Assembly: GCF_003945545.1 (NCBI RefSeq)
Contig: NZ_CP029617.1
Location: 7,095,001-7,159,000, forward strand
Length of the DNA stretch: 64,000 bases
Direction of reading: 5' to 3'
Source: Streptomyces sp. WAC 01529
Lineage (GTDB): Bacteria > Actinomycetota > Actinomycetes > Streptomycetales > Streptomycetaceae
Under the pieces are notes generated by a model. It was given only the letters and a program-made list of their open reading frames with translations. It was not told the origin of the DNA and did no database searches. The position numbers and the translations under genes were made by a program. Shown here one piece after another: positions 8,552 through 16,551 of the stretch (positions are counted from its first letter, which is position 1; each line of letters opens with the position of its first letter).

Positions 8552-8601
8552 GCCGTCGCGCTCAGGGGGCCTCGCCCGCCGGTGAGGCCCCCTGCCGCGT
8601 G

Positions 8602-10506
8602 TCACCGCGAGGCGGGTGAGGCCGCGCAGTTCCGCTCCAGCTCGTTGGCCGCCCAGCGGATCGAGGACTCCGGGTCGTCGTGCAGGTACCGCAGGACGGG
8701 CAGCGCCTCGCGGACCGCGGCGAGCTGGGCGGCACCGCGTCCGCCCCGGGCCTCGCGAACGTCGGCGAGGTCCGCGATGAGCAGCAGCAGTGTGCTCCGC
8801 GAGCGGTTGTCCGGGTCCGTCATCAGCTCGACGAGGAACGGGATCGCGGGGACCGCGGCGGTCGAGGAGGCCTCCTTGGAGACGAGGAGGCGGTAGAGGT
8901 CGTGGACCGCGTCCATGGCGGTCTTCCTGTCGTCCGAGGCGACCTTGCCGATCAGGTCGGGGATCATGCGGCCGGGCCCGCGGGAGGTCCACAGCGACCC
9001 CCAGTCGACGCTGTCCAGGCGCAGTCGCAGATCGCGGTGCGGCCAGAGCTTCGCCGGGTCGAGACGGAGTACGGAGGTGCCGTCGGCGTCGGTGACGCGC
9101 AGCGTGCCGTCCGCGCCGAGGCCGAGGGCGGTGACGCCGGTGCCGAGGCGCAGTCCGGCCACCGCGTCGGACGTGAGGTCCCAGATCCGGACCAGGCCGT
9201 CGGCCCAGGCGGCGGCGAGCGCGGGGCCCGTCTCCCACCGGGCGGCGGCCAGCGCACGCACCGGTGTGCGGCGGCGGGCGAAGGGGGCGCGCAGGGGCTT
9301 GCGGCGGGTGCTCCAGTAACGGATCACGCCGTTCTCGTCGCCACTCAGTACGAGGCGCCTGCCGCTGTCCAGCTTCAGGCAGGCGAGCGCGGAGACCGGG
9401 GCGCGGTGCAGGGCGAGACCGATCGTCTCGGGGTCCTCGTCGTCGGTCTCCAGGACGTGGACGTAACCGTCCGTGTCGCCCGCCGCGAGGGTCGTCCCGT
9501 CCTGGTCCGCGGCGACCGAGCTGACAGTGGCGGGCGGCTGGACGAGCGCGGCGGCGGCGCCGGGCACCTCCGGCGGCGCGACCGGGCCGCGGGAGAGCAC
9601 GGTCCAGCGGCCACGGGCGTCGGCGTCGCCCTCGCTCAACGAGACCGGCCCCAGCTCCTCCAGGGGCGCCGGCACCTCGCTGGGCGGACCGATCGCCTTG
9701 TCGCCGGACCAGTCGACGCCGAGGGTCTCGGCGACGTCGATCAGGGCGCGGCGGGTCCGGGCGTTGATGACGATGCGGAAGTCGGCGCCGGGCCCGCGCC
9801 CATGCCGTATGACCGCGTCGGGAGCGCCGTACGACAGCGCGTCGGTGCCCCTCTCCTGCCAGGGCAGCAGCCCCAGTTCGCGGTACGAGGCCGTAAGGCG
9901 CCGCACGATCTCCGGGTCGGCGTCGACGGTGGCGCGGCGCACCCGCAGCGTCCAGCCGTAGTGCGCCGGCAACCGCTCGAAGGCCAGCTGCGTCAGGAAC
10001 TCCGACAGCGACCGGCTCTGCACGACCCACCGGCCGCCGACGCTCACGACGACGCGAGGGTCGGGCAGTCCGGCCTCGGCGGCGAGATAGCCCCACTCGT
10101 GGCTGTAGTGGTACTCGGACATGAAGACACAGACACGGCGATCCCCGCCCTCGGCCCCCAGAAGCCCGCCCCCCGGGCCGACTTCGAGTTCGGAGATCTT
10201 CGGCGGCCACTGGGTGTGGACCCAGTACAGGCGCGGATTGAAGGCGAAGGAGTTGAGCGGGGAGTCCCACCACTCGTTGAGGGCCTGGGGGACGGGAAGC
10301 GTCCAGTCGATCCCGTGTGCCGCGTTCTCGCCGCCCCACCGGGAGTGCCCGGGCTCGCCGCCCGGGTCCTCGTACCCCCACTCGCGCTGGACGGCGTCCA
10401 GCAACTCCCAGCGGGGCCGCCCCTGCTGATGGAGCCTCAGCCGCTCCGCGAACTGCCCGTAATCGATGATCTCTGGTGTCACTGACGCATCGTACGGATG
10501 ATCCAT
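8602..10506 (-). CDS. SMI1-like / WD40 / HEAT-like mosaic protein
   Basis: A 634-residue soluble protein that appears built from three parts. Residues about 15-240 resemble SMI1/KNR4 (SUKH)-type domains, with aromatic-rich stretches such as LNEWWDSPLNSFAFNP. Residues about 325-500 read as WD40-type blades (TLAAGDTDGYVHVLE, LVLSGDENGVIRYWS, LAAAWADGLVRIWD). The last 110 residues are helical repeats of HEAT type (AIPFLVELMTDPDNRS, ALPVLRYLHDDPESSIRWAANELER). No enzyme motif is seen, and it has no signal peptide. SUKH proteins often act as immunity proteins, so a binding or inhibitor role is possible, but no toxin gene is adjacent. Domain assignments are by eye. Confidence 0.7.
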   Translation of the reverse strand: MDHPYDASVTPEIIDYGQFAERLRLHQQGRPRWELLDAVQREWGYEDPGGEPGHSRWGGENAAHGIDWTLPVPQALNEWWDSPLNSFAFNPRLYWVHTQWPPKISELEVGPGGGLLGAEGGDRRVCVFMSEYHYSHEWGYLAAEAGLPDPRVVVSVGGRWVVQSRSLSEFLTQLAFERLPAHYGWTLRVRRATVDADPEIVRRLTASYRELGLLPWQERGTDALSYGAPDAVIRHGRGPGADFRIVINARTRRALIDVAETLGVDWSGDKAIGPPSEVPAPLEELGPVSLSEGDADARGRWTVLSRGPVAPPEVPGAAAALVQPPATVSSVAADQDGTTLAAGDTDGYVHVLETDDEDPETIGLALHRAPVSALACLKLDSGRRLVLSGDENGVIRYWSTRRKPLRAPFARRRTPVRALAAARWETGPALAAAWADGLVRIWDLTSDAVAGLRLGTGVTALGLGADGTLRVTDADGTSVLRLDPAKLWPHRDLRLRLDSVDWGSLWTSRGPGRMIPDLIGKVASDDRKTAMDAVHDLYRLLVSKEASSTAAVPAIPFLVELMTDPDNRSRSTLLLLIADLADVREARGGRGAAQLAAVREALPVLRYLHDDPESSIRWAANELERNCAASPASR

Positions 10507-10528
10507 GCGGGTCGGTGTCCCCGAGGTG

Positions 10529-11296
10529 TCACAGTGCCGTGAGGATCCTGGGACCGTCCTCCGTGATCGCGACGGTGTGCTCGGCGTGGGCGGCGCGGCT
10601 CCCGTCGTTCGTACGCAGCGTCCAGCCGTCCGGTGCCTGGTGGTAGCCGTCGCCGCCGCCCGCGATCACCATCGGCTCGATGGCCAGGACCATGCCGGGG
10701 CGCAGCGGCATGCCGCGGCCGGGGCGGCCTTCGTTCGGCACGCCCGGGTCCTCGTGCATGCGGCGCCCGATCCCATGACCGCCGAACCCCTCGGGGATGC
10801 CGTACCCCGCCTGCCGGCAGACGGTGCCGATGGCGTGGGCGATGTCGCCGATGCGGTTGCCGGGGACCGCCGCCGCGATGCCCGCCTCCAGGGCGCGCTC
10901 CGCCGTCTCGATCAGGCGTACGTCCTCGGGGCGCGGGGTGCCCACGGTGAAGCTGACCGCCGAGTCGCCGACCCAGCCGCCCAGCTCGGCGCCGAAGTCG
11001 ATGGAGACCAGGTCGCCGTCGCGCAGCCGGTACGCGTGCGGGACGCCGTGCACGATCGCGTCGTTGACCGAGGTGCACAGGACGGCGGGGAAGGGGACCG
11101 GGGCGAAGTGCGGGCGGTAGCCGAGGAAGGGCGAGGAGGCGCCCGCCTCGCGGAGCACGGCGTGCGCGGCCGCGTCCAGGTCGAGCAGCGAGACGCCGAC
11201 GGCGGCGGCCTCGCGGGCCGCGGTCAGTGCCTGCGCCACGACGCGGCCCGCCTCGCGCATCGCGTCGATCGATTGTTCCGTCTTGAGTTCCACCAT
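10529..11296 (-). CDS. map: Methionine aminopeptidase, type I
   Basis: A 255-residue enzyme that removes N-terminal methionine from new proteins. All five metal ligands of the pita-bread fold are visible: Asp100 and Asp111 (VSIDFGAELGGWVGD), His174 (GGHGIG), Glu207 (AIEPMV) and Glu239 (AEHTVAI). It lacks the N-terminal zinc-binding or SH3-linker extension. The ATG at 11296 is supported by a TATAGT box seven bases upstream, implying a leaderless mRNA; the longer open frame upstream has no family similarity. Streptomycetes usually carry more than one map, so this may be an accessory copy. It is divergent from a small XRE regulator with only 46 bases between start codons. Confidence 0.93.
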   Translation of the reverse strand: MVELKTEQSIDAMREAGRVVAQALTAAREAAAVGVSLLDLDAAAHAVLREAGASSPFLGYRPHFAPVPFPAVLCTSVNDAIVHGVPHAYRLRDGDLVSIDFGAELGGWVGDSAVSFTVGTPRPEDVRLIETAERALEAGIAAAVPGNRIGDIAHAIGTVCRQAGYGIPEGFGGHGIGRRMHEDPGVPNEGRPGRGMPLRPGMVLAIEPMVIAGGGDGYHQAPDGWTLRTNDGSRAAHAEHTVAITEDGPRILTAL

Positions 11297-11342
11297 GCCA
11301 ATTACTATACCGGTATTTAAATGGGCGTCGTACGATGGCTGC
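11297..11342. promoter_or_regulatory. Shared back-to-back leaderless promoters with central palindrome
   Basis: The 46-base gap between map and the XRE gene holds a -10 box for each. TATAGT on the minus strand (11303-11308) is seven bases before the map ATG. TACGAT on the plus strand (11331-11336) is six bases before the XRE ATG. Between them lies the perfect palindrome ATACCGGTAT (11307-11316), an AT-rich island in GC-rich DNA. The natural reading is that the XRE protein binds the palindrome and represses both genes. Confidence 0.6.
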
Positions 11343-11597
11343 ATGGTTCGCACTCCCTTGACCCCAGAAGAGCGTGAGCGTGGTGAGCGGCTCGGGCAGC
11401 TGCTGCGGGATGCGCGGGGGCCGCGGAGCATGGTCTCGGTGGCGGCCGAGGCGGGGCTCTCCGCGGAGACGCTCCGCAAGATCGAGACGGGGCGGGCGCC
11501 GACGCCCGCGTTGTTCACTGTGGCGGCGTTGGCTTCCGTGCTGGGGCTTTCGCTGGATGAGATCGTGCTGCGCTGCGAGTTGGCGGCGGCGGCCTGA
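11343..11597 (+). CDS. Small XRE-family (Cro/C1) transcriptional regulator
   Basis: An 84-residue protein that is little more than a helix-turn-helix domain: RSMVSVAAEAGLSAETLRKIETGRAPTP matches the lambda-repressor fold (about residues 27-54), followed by LFTVAALASVLGLSLDEI. No ligand or oligomerisation domain is present, so it probably acts as a small dimer. I chose ATG 11343, six bases after a TACGAT box (leaderless), rather than the open frame from 11283, which would overlap the map start and the palindrome. Its likely targets are itself and the divergent map gene. Confidence 0.85.
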   Translation: MVRTPLTPEERERGERLGQLLRDARGPRSMVSVAAEAGLSAETLRKIETGRAPTPALFTVAALASVLGLSLDEIVLRCELAAAA

Positions 11598-11630
11598 GCG
11601 GTTCTCCTGGTGCGGGGTGGCCTCTGTGCC

Positions 11631-11765
11631 GCCCGCTTCGTGGCGGGGGGTGCGTGTTCCTGTGCTTGCCGCTCCGTGGCGGATGCGGTTTCGCCCGATT
11701 CGCGGCGGGGGCGTGTTCCTGTCCTGCTTGGCCCGCTTCGTGGCGGGGGACGCGTGTTCCTGTCC
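11631..11765. repeat. 100-base spaced repeat with hairpin units
   Basis: GCCCGCTTCGTGGCGGGG occurs at 11631-11648 and again exactly 100 bases later at 11731-11748. Each copy can fold as CCCGC/GCGGG. The sequence GCGTGTTCCTGT follows or intervenes at 11652, 11711 and 11752. The pattern suggests duplication of an element of about 100 bases. Confidence 0.6.
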
Positions 11766-11897
11766 CGCCGCTGCGCGGCGGATGCTGCCCCACCCACCCG
11801 CCCGTTACCCCGCGCTGCGGGGTGGGGGTAGGGGCGGGATGCCCTGCGGCGCGGTGGGGGCGGGGGCGTCGCGTGGCTGGCGCGGGTCGGGGAACCG

Positions 11898-12320
11898 GGT
11901 GGGTGGGTGGGGAACTTCCCGCGGTACGCGGGGGCGGTCGCGGAGGGGGCCCTGCGCGGTCAGGGTAGGGGTGCGGGCACGTATGGGCGCGTTATGCGGA
12001 CGCAGGTGGGTGGGTGGGGAACTCCCCGTGCTACGCGGGGGCGGTTGTGGAGGGGGTCCTGCGCAGTCAGGGCAGGGGCGCGCTATGCGCATGCAGGTGG
12101 GCGGTGGGGGAGGCTCTGCGTAGTCAGGGTAGGGGTGCGGGCGCGGGTGGGTGCGTTATGTGGACGTAGGTGGGCGGTGGGGGGCTCTCCGTGCCACGCG
12201 GGCGGGGGTGAGGTTCCGCGTCGTGCGGATGTTGGTGGGGGCCTCGCGCAGTCAGCATGGCTTAGAGGGACGGGTGGGTGGGTGGGGAACTCCCCGGGCC
12301 AGGGGGGTGAGCGGGTTGTG
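11898..12320. repeat. Degenerate tandem array of about 105-base G-rich units
   Basis: Five imperfect units begin with GGTGGG(T/C)GG near 11898, 12005, 12096, 12169 and 12273. The first two are complete with a period of 107 bases and share GGGAACTTCCCG/GGGAACTCCCCG, TACGCGGGGGCGGT, CAGGGTAGGGGTGCG-like and GCGTTATG segments. Units three and four are shortened by internal deletion. The plus strand has many runs of three or more G, so quadruplex formation is possible. Confidence 0.65.
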
Positions 12321-12473
12321 ATGGTCCGCGGTCGCCGAACCGTCCGGAGGGGACGTGGGGGTATGTGCGAGCGCAGCACAGTGGCCCCCAGTAACCGAGC
12401 CGATAACCAACAGGCGCCCGCACCGAGATGGCGAGCACGCACATACCCCCGCGGCCCCGCCCCACGAACGGAG

Positions 12474-12640
12474 AAGGCGCAGACCGAGCCACAGGCGCCC
12501 CCGCCAGCCAAGGCGCAGACCGAGCCCAGGGCGCCCCGCCAGCCAAGGCGCAGACCCAGCCCAAGGCGCCCCCGCCAGCCAAGGCGGGCCTCGCCCAAGG
12601 CGCCCCGCCAGCTCAAGGCGCCCCCGCCAGCCAACGCTGC
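12474..12640. repeat. 35-base tandem repeat array
   Basis: Units starting AAGGCGCAGACCGAGCC recur at 12474, 12510 and 12545, with diverged units at 12581 and 12615, giving periods of 34-36 bases. The linking part reads GGCGCCCCCGCCAGCC. There is no unique spacer between repeats, so it is not a CRISPR array. The array is open in the frame of the downstream gene but lies before that gene's likely start. Confidence 0.7.
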
Positions 12641-12727
12641 GACCAGAAAACCCCGTGTAGTCGTCCCGTAACACGTCTGGTGTTATCTTCCGGACCGGAA
12701 CAGTCTCCACGGGGCGGTGCTGGTCGG

Positions 12728-14152
12728 ATGGCAGTGGGACAACTCCCGGATCAGGTAGGGGAGTTCGCGAGGTACTTGCGGGACCTGGTGGGACGGCTCG
12801 ACCAGTCCACCGGCTGGTGCGGCGTGTTCTGGCAACGCGACCCCGACGGCATGCGTGCCTGCCTGGACGGCGCGGAGGTCCCGCCCTGGGACGTGGTGCA
12901 GGCCCTGCTCCACGACCTCGCGGCCGACCGCGGCATCCCGGAGGCCGAGCGCGAGACGGACCGGGCCCGCACCCTGCACCGCGCCTCGCTCACCGCGTAC
13001 GACAGCCGGCCCGGTGCCCGCCGGCTCCTGAGCGACCGCCTCGACATGATGGTCGGGGAGCAGCGGATCGCGACCGAGCGGCAGGCGGAACTGAGGCGGC
13101 AGCTGGCCGAGGCGGTCACCCCCGACGAGGCCGACCGCATCAACCTCGATCTGGCCTGGGTCCGGGACGACCACGAGCGGGCGACCGCCCGGTGCGCGGA
13201 GCTACAAGAACGGATGGACCGCCTGGACGCGGCGCAACGCCCCGTGTGGGTGGACCACGTCCCTCACCCCCGCGTCCCGGAACAGATCCCGGACCCCGAG
13301 CACGGCGCTCCGAAGCACGCCTCGGACCCCGCGCCCCACACCCCCGAACAACCCGCAGCCCCAGCCGCGGGCTCCGCCCCCGCTCCCGCCCCCAAGAAGC
13401 CCGCCCGCTCCCGCCGCCGCCCCCGAGGAGCCCGCGGCGCCCGTTTCGCCGGCCTGCCGGATGCGGAGTCCGAGGCGCCCGCCGTCATCACCCCCGACGC
13501 GGAACCCCCGAGGCCCACCCCGCGCGGCGCCCGCTACCACCCCGAACAGACCACCACGCCCCCCGACCCCCACCTTTCCGACCCCCAGACCCCGACCGAT
13601 GAGACCCCCCACACCCCCCAAACCCCCCACCTCCCCCCAACCCTCCAAACCGTCCAAACCCTCCTCCACCTCCGAGGAGAGGCCCGCACAGGCGAGGCAC
13701 ACGCCGTGCTCGTGGAGGCCGCCGGCTGGCCCGCCGCCGATCTGCCGCCGCTCGCCGCGGAACTGCACCGCGCCGGCCTCGGCGCGGACTGGGCGACCCT
13801 CCTGTGGGAGGCCGCCTCGCTGCCGCCCGGCCAACTCGTCGCCCTCGCGGACGCCCTCGCCGGCGCGGGCCGCGCCGACGACTGCCGGAAGCTGCTGCGG
13901 CAGGGCGTCGCACGCCCCGCCCCCGAGATCGCCGAGGCGCTCCTCGCGCTGATCGACGCGGGCCGCGAGCGCGAGGCCCGCGCGCTCCTCGACTCGTATC
14001 TGCGCGTCCGCACCCCCGAGGACGCGGCCCGCTGCGCGCACACCGACCCCCACCGCCTCATCCCGCTCCTCCTGGAGACGGCCAGGGCGGTCTCCGAGGA
14101 ACACCACTGGGACCTCGTGCACGCCCTGCGCGTGGCGGGGTTCAACACCTGA
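12728..14152 (+). CDS. Conserved actinobacterial protein with proline-rich linker
   Basis: A 474-residue protein, not assignable to an enzyme family. Residues 1-60 (QVGEFARYLRDLVGRLD, then GWCGVFWQRDPDGM) recall the small helical N-terminal domain of a family common in Streptomyces, some members of which are automatically named after viral tegument proteins because of their low-complexity middle. Residues about 100-170 form a charged coiled coil (RQAELRRQLAEA). Residues 180-315 are proline-rich and disordered. The C-terminal 155 residues are alanine/leucine-rich helical repeats (LPPLAAELHRAGLG, LVALADALAGAGRADD). The start at 12728 begins the conserved domain; the frame is open back through the 35-base repeats to 12428. 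Function unknown. Confidence 0.7.
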   Translation: MAVGQLPDQVGEFARYLRDLVGRLDQSTGWCGVFWQRDPDGMRACLDGAEVPPWDVVQALLHDLAADRGIPEAERETDRARTLHRASLTAYDSRPGARRLLSDRLDMMVGEQRIATERQAELRRQLAEAVTPDEADRINLDLAWVRDDHERATARCAELQERMDRLDAAQRPVWVDHVPHPRVPEQIPDPEHGAPKHASDPAPHTPEQPAAPAAGSAPAPAPKKPARSRRRPRGARGARFAGLPDAESEAPAVITPDAEPPRPTPRGARYHPEQTTTPPDPHLSDPQTPTDETPHTPQTPHLPPTLQTVQTLLHLRGEARTGEAHAVLVEAAGWPAADLPPLAAELHRAGLGADWATLLWEAASLPPGQLVALADALAGAGRADDCRKLLRQGVARPAPEIAEALLALIDAGREREARALLDSYLRVRTPEDAARCAHTDPHRLIPLLLETARAVSEEHHWDLVHALRVAGFNT

Positions 14153-14346
14153 CCCCGCGTCCGCCCCAGCCCGCCTCGCCCGCTCGGGTGCGAAACATGA
14201 TCGACTCGCCGGTCGACGACGATGGTCTTGCTCGGCCGGACGGACCGGGCTTACGTTCTTCTCTCTACGCAGCGAATCTACGGGTGTAGAGGCTCTCTGA
14301 CGTCCCCTCGGGGGCAGTCCTTCCCAGGGCAGTGAAGGAGCAGCTC

Positions 14347-15189
14347 ATGGTCAACGTCGTACGTGCCGCACTGGTCCAGGCGACCTGGACCGGCGACACC
14401 GAATCCATGATCGCCAAGCATGAGGAGCACGCCCGCGAGGCGGCCCGGCAGGGCGCGAAGGTCATCGGATTCCAAGAGGTCTTCAACGCTCCCTACTTCT
14501 GCCAGGTCCAGGAGCCGGAGCACTACCGCTGGGCCGAGCCCGTGCCGGACGGCCCCACCGTGACGCGCATGAGGGAACTCGCCCGCGAGACCGGCATGGT
14601 GATCGTCGTCCCGGTCTTCGAGGTCGAGCAGTCCGGGTTCTACTACAACACCGCGGCCGTGATCGACGCCGACGGCACCTACCTGGGCAAGTACCGCAAG
14701 CACCACATCCCCCAGGTCAAGGGCTTCTGGGAGAAGTACTACTTCAAGCCGGGAAATCTGGGCTGGCCGGTCTTCGAAACGGCCGTCGGCAAGGTCGGCG
14801 TCTACATCTGCTACGACCGCCACTTCCCCGAGGGCTGGCGCCAACTGGGCCTGAACGGCGCCGAGATCGTCTACAACCCCTCCGCCACCCACCGCGGCCT
14901 CTCCTCGCACCTCTGGCAGCTGGAACAGCCCGCGGCGGCCGTCGCCAACGAGTACTTCGTCGCCGCCATCAACCGCGTGGGCCAGGAGGAGTACGGCGAC
15001 AACGACTTCTACGGAACGTCGTACTTCGTCGACCCGCGCGGCCAGTTCGTCGGGGAGCCCGCGAGCGACAAGGACGAGGAACTCCTCGTCAGGGACCTCG
15101 ACTTCGGGCTCATCGAGGAAGTACGCCAACAGTGGGCGTTCTACCGTGACCGACGCCCCGACGCCTACGAAGGGCTGGTACAGCCGTGA
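14347..15189 (+). CDS. Beta-ureidopropionase (N-carbamoyl-beta-alanine amidohydrolase), nitrilase superfamily
   Basis: A 280-residue carbon-nitrogen hydrolase that would turn N-carbamoyl-beta-alanine (or the beta-aminoisobutyrate analogue) into the free beta-amino acid, CO2 and ammonia. The catalytic triad is visible as Glu44 (GFQEVFN), Lys118 (KYRKHHIP) and Cys155 (VYICYDRHFPEG). The motif GKYRKHHIPQVKGFWEKYYF is typical of this branch. ATG 14347 has GAAGGAG six bases upstream; an in-frame GTG at 14332 overlaps that site and is unlikely. Its stop overlaps the next start (GTGA), coupling it to the aminotransferase. With the dihydropyrimidinase downstream it forms a reductive pyrimidine degradation operon. 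Confidence 0.88.
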   Translation: MVNVVRAALVQATWTGDTESMIAKHEEHAREAARQGAKVIGFQEVFNAPYFCQVQEPEHYRWAEPVPDGPTVTRMRELARETGMVIVVPVFEVEQSGFYYNTAAVIDADGTYLGKYRKHHIPQVKGFWEKYYFKPGNLGWPVFETAVGKVGVYICYDRHFPEGWRQLGLNGAEIVYNPSATHRGLSSHLWQLEQPAAAVANEYFVAAINRVGQEEYGDNDFYGTSYFVDPRGQFVGEPASDKDEELLVRDLDFGLIEEVRQQWAFYRDRRPDAYEGLVQP

Positions 15190-16469
15190 CCGAACTGTTC
15201 GACCGCCACAAGGCCGTGCTGCCCGAGTGGCTCGCGCTCTACTACCAGCGCCCCCTCGAACTCACCCACGGAGAGGGCCGGCACGTCTGGGGCGCCGACG
15301 GGAAGAGGTACCTGGACTTCTTCGGCGGCATCCTCACCACCATGACCGCCCACGCCCTGCCCGAGGTCACCAAGGCGGTGAGCGAACAGGCCGGACGGCT
15401 CATCCACTCCTCCACGCTCTATCTGAACCGCCCGATGGTCGAACTCGCCGAGCGCGTCGCGGCGTTGTCCGGCATCCCCGACGCCCGCGTCTTCTTCACC
15501 ACCTCCGGCACCGAGGCCAACGACGCCGCGCTGCTGCTCGCCACCGCCCACCGCCGCTCGAACCAGATCCTGGCGATGCGCAACGGCTACCACGGCCGCT
15601 CCTTCACCTCCATCGGCATCACCGGCAACCAGTCGTGGTCGCCGACCAGCCTCTCGCCGCTCCAGACGCTGTACGTGCACGGGGGCGTCCGCGGCCGGGG
15701 CCCGTACGCCGAGCTGAGCGACGCCGAGTTCATCGCGGCCTGCGTCGCCGATCTGCGGGACATGCTCGGCCAGGGCCGCGGGGGAGTGGCGGCGCTCATC
15801 GCCGAGCCGATCCAGGGCGTCGGCGGCTTCACCTCGCCGCCCGACGGGCTGTACGCGGCCTTCCGCGAAGTCCTCGACGAGCACGGCATCCTGTGGATCT
15901 CCGACGAGGTGCAGACGGGCTGGGGCCGCACGGGTGAGCACTTCTGGGGCTGGCAGGCGCACGACCGGAGTGGCCCGCCGGACATGCTGACCTTCGCCAA
16001 GGGCATCGGCAACGGCATGTCGATCGGTGGCGTGGTGGCCCGCGCCGAGGTGATGAACTCCCTTGACGCCAACTCCATTTCGACCTTCGGCGGCTCCCCG
16101 GTCACCATGGCGGCGGGCCTCGCCAACCTCTCGCACCTCCTGGAGCACGACCTCCAGGGCAATGCCCGGCGCGTCGGGGGCCTGCTCATCGAGCGGCTGC
16201 GGGCGATCTGTGCCCAGCTGCCCGTCGTACGCGAGGTGCGCGGGCGCGGTCTGATGATCGGCATCGAACTGGTAGAGCCCGGCACGGACGAGCCGAACCA
16301 GCGTGCGGCCGCGGCGGTCCTCGAAGCGGCCCGTGAGGGTGGCCTGCTCATCGGGAAGGGAGGCGGCCACCACACCAGCGTCCTGCGCGTGGCCCCGCCG
16401 CTCTCGCTGACCGTAGCGGAGGCGGAAGAGGGCGCGGCCATCCTCGAACAGGCCTTGCGCAGCGCCTAG
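15186..16469 (+). CDS. Class III aminotransferase for beta-amino acids
   Basis: A 427-residue pyridoxal-phosphate enzyme of the ornithine/alanine-glyoxylate aminotransferase 2 group. The cofactor lysine is Lys272 (LTFAKGIGNGMSIGG) and the ring-nitrogen aspartate is Asp240 (WISDEVQTGWGRTG); TTSGTEAND binds the phosphate. Placed directly after beta-ureidopropionase (GTG start inside its stop) and before dihydropyrimidinase, it most likely moves the amino group of beta-alanine or beta-aminoisobutyrate to pyruvate or another keto acid. The exact acceptor cannot be read from sequence. Confidence 0.88.
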   Translation: MTELFDRHKAVLPEWLALYYQRPLELTHGEGRHVWGADGKRYLDFFGGILTTMTAHALPEVTKAVSEQAGRLIHSSTLYLNRPMVELAERVAALSGIPDARVFFTTSGTEANDAALLLATAHRRSNQILAMRNGYHGRSFTSIGITGNQSWSPTSLSPLQTLYVHGGVRGRGPYAELSDAEFIAACVADLRDMLGQGRGGVAALIAEPIQGVGGFTSPPDGLYAAFREVLDEHGILWISDEVQTGWGRTGEHFWGWQAHDRSGPPDMLTFAKGIGNGMSIGGVVARAEVMNSLDANSISTFGGSPVTMAAGLANLSHLLEHDLQGNARRVGGLLIERLRAICAQLPVVREVRGRGLMIGIELVEPGTDEPNQRAAAAVLEAAREGGLLIGKGGGHHTSVLRVAPPLSLTVAEAEEGAAILEQALRSA

Positions 16470-16551
16470 TCGGCCCCACGGGCCCCGGGGGCGCCCGGCT
16501 CACCGGCGTACCCCTGTCACGTACCCCTGCGCAGCAAAGGGAGCGCACCAC

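Larger units (their letters stand above)
11598..12727. other. 1.1 kb gene-free stretch with three different repeat arrays
   Basis: No open frame here has a ribosome site, protein-family similarity or normal amino-acid composition; the long frames are products of the G-rich strand. Instead, three arrays lie in series: paired hairpin units around 11631-11765, a degenerate array of about 105-base units at 11898-12320, and a 35-base array at 12474-12640. Just before the next gene, AACAC and GTGTT arms (about 12670-12684) may mark its promoter. Confidence 0.6.

Noticed and set aside
7532..10381. A 949-codon open frame on the minus strand
   Set aside because: It crosses the ends of ggt and the mosaic protein in a shadow frame, is arginine- and proline-rich, and shows no domain.
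11297..11797. N-terminal extension of methionine aminopeptidase
   Set aside because: The extra frame reads through the XRE gene in antisense and G-rich repeats, and a promoter lies directly before the ATG at 11296.
12083..12634. Minus-strand frame of 183 codons in the repeat region
   Set aside because: Its glycine/leucine/arginine pattern simply follows the 35-base and G-rich repeats; there is no ribosome site.
12474..12640. CRISPR-like array (35-base period)
   Set aside because: There are no unique spacers; the whole unit repeats and degenerates, and no cas genes are near.
12428..12727. N-terminal extension of the proline-rich unknown protein
   Set aside because: It translates the 35-base repeats into alanine/proline/glutamine-rich sequence; similarity to the family begins at 12728.
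14263..14291. CTCTAC...GTAGAG inverted repeat before the pyrimidine operon
   Set aside because: Arms of six bases spaced by 17 are too weak to separate from chance.
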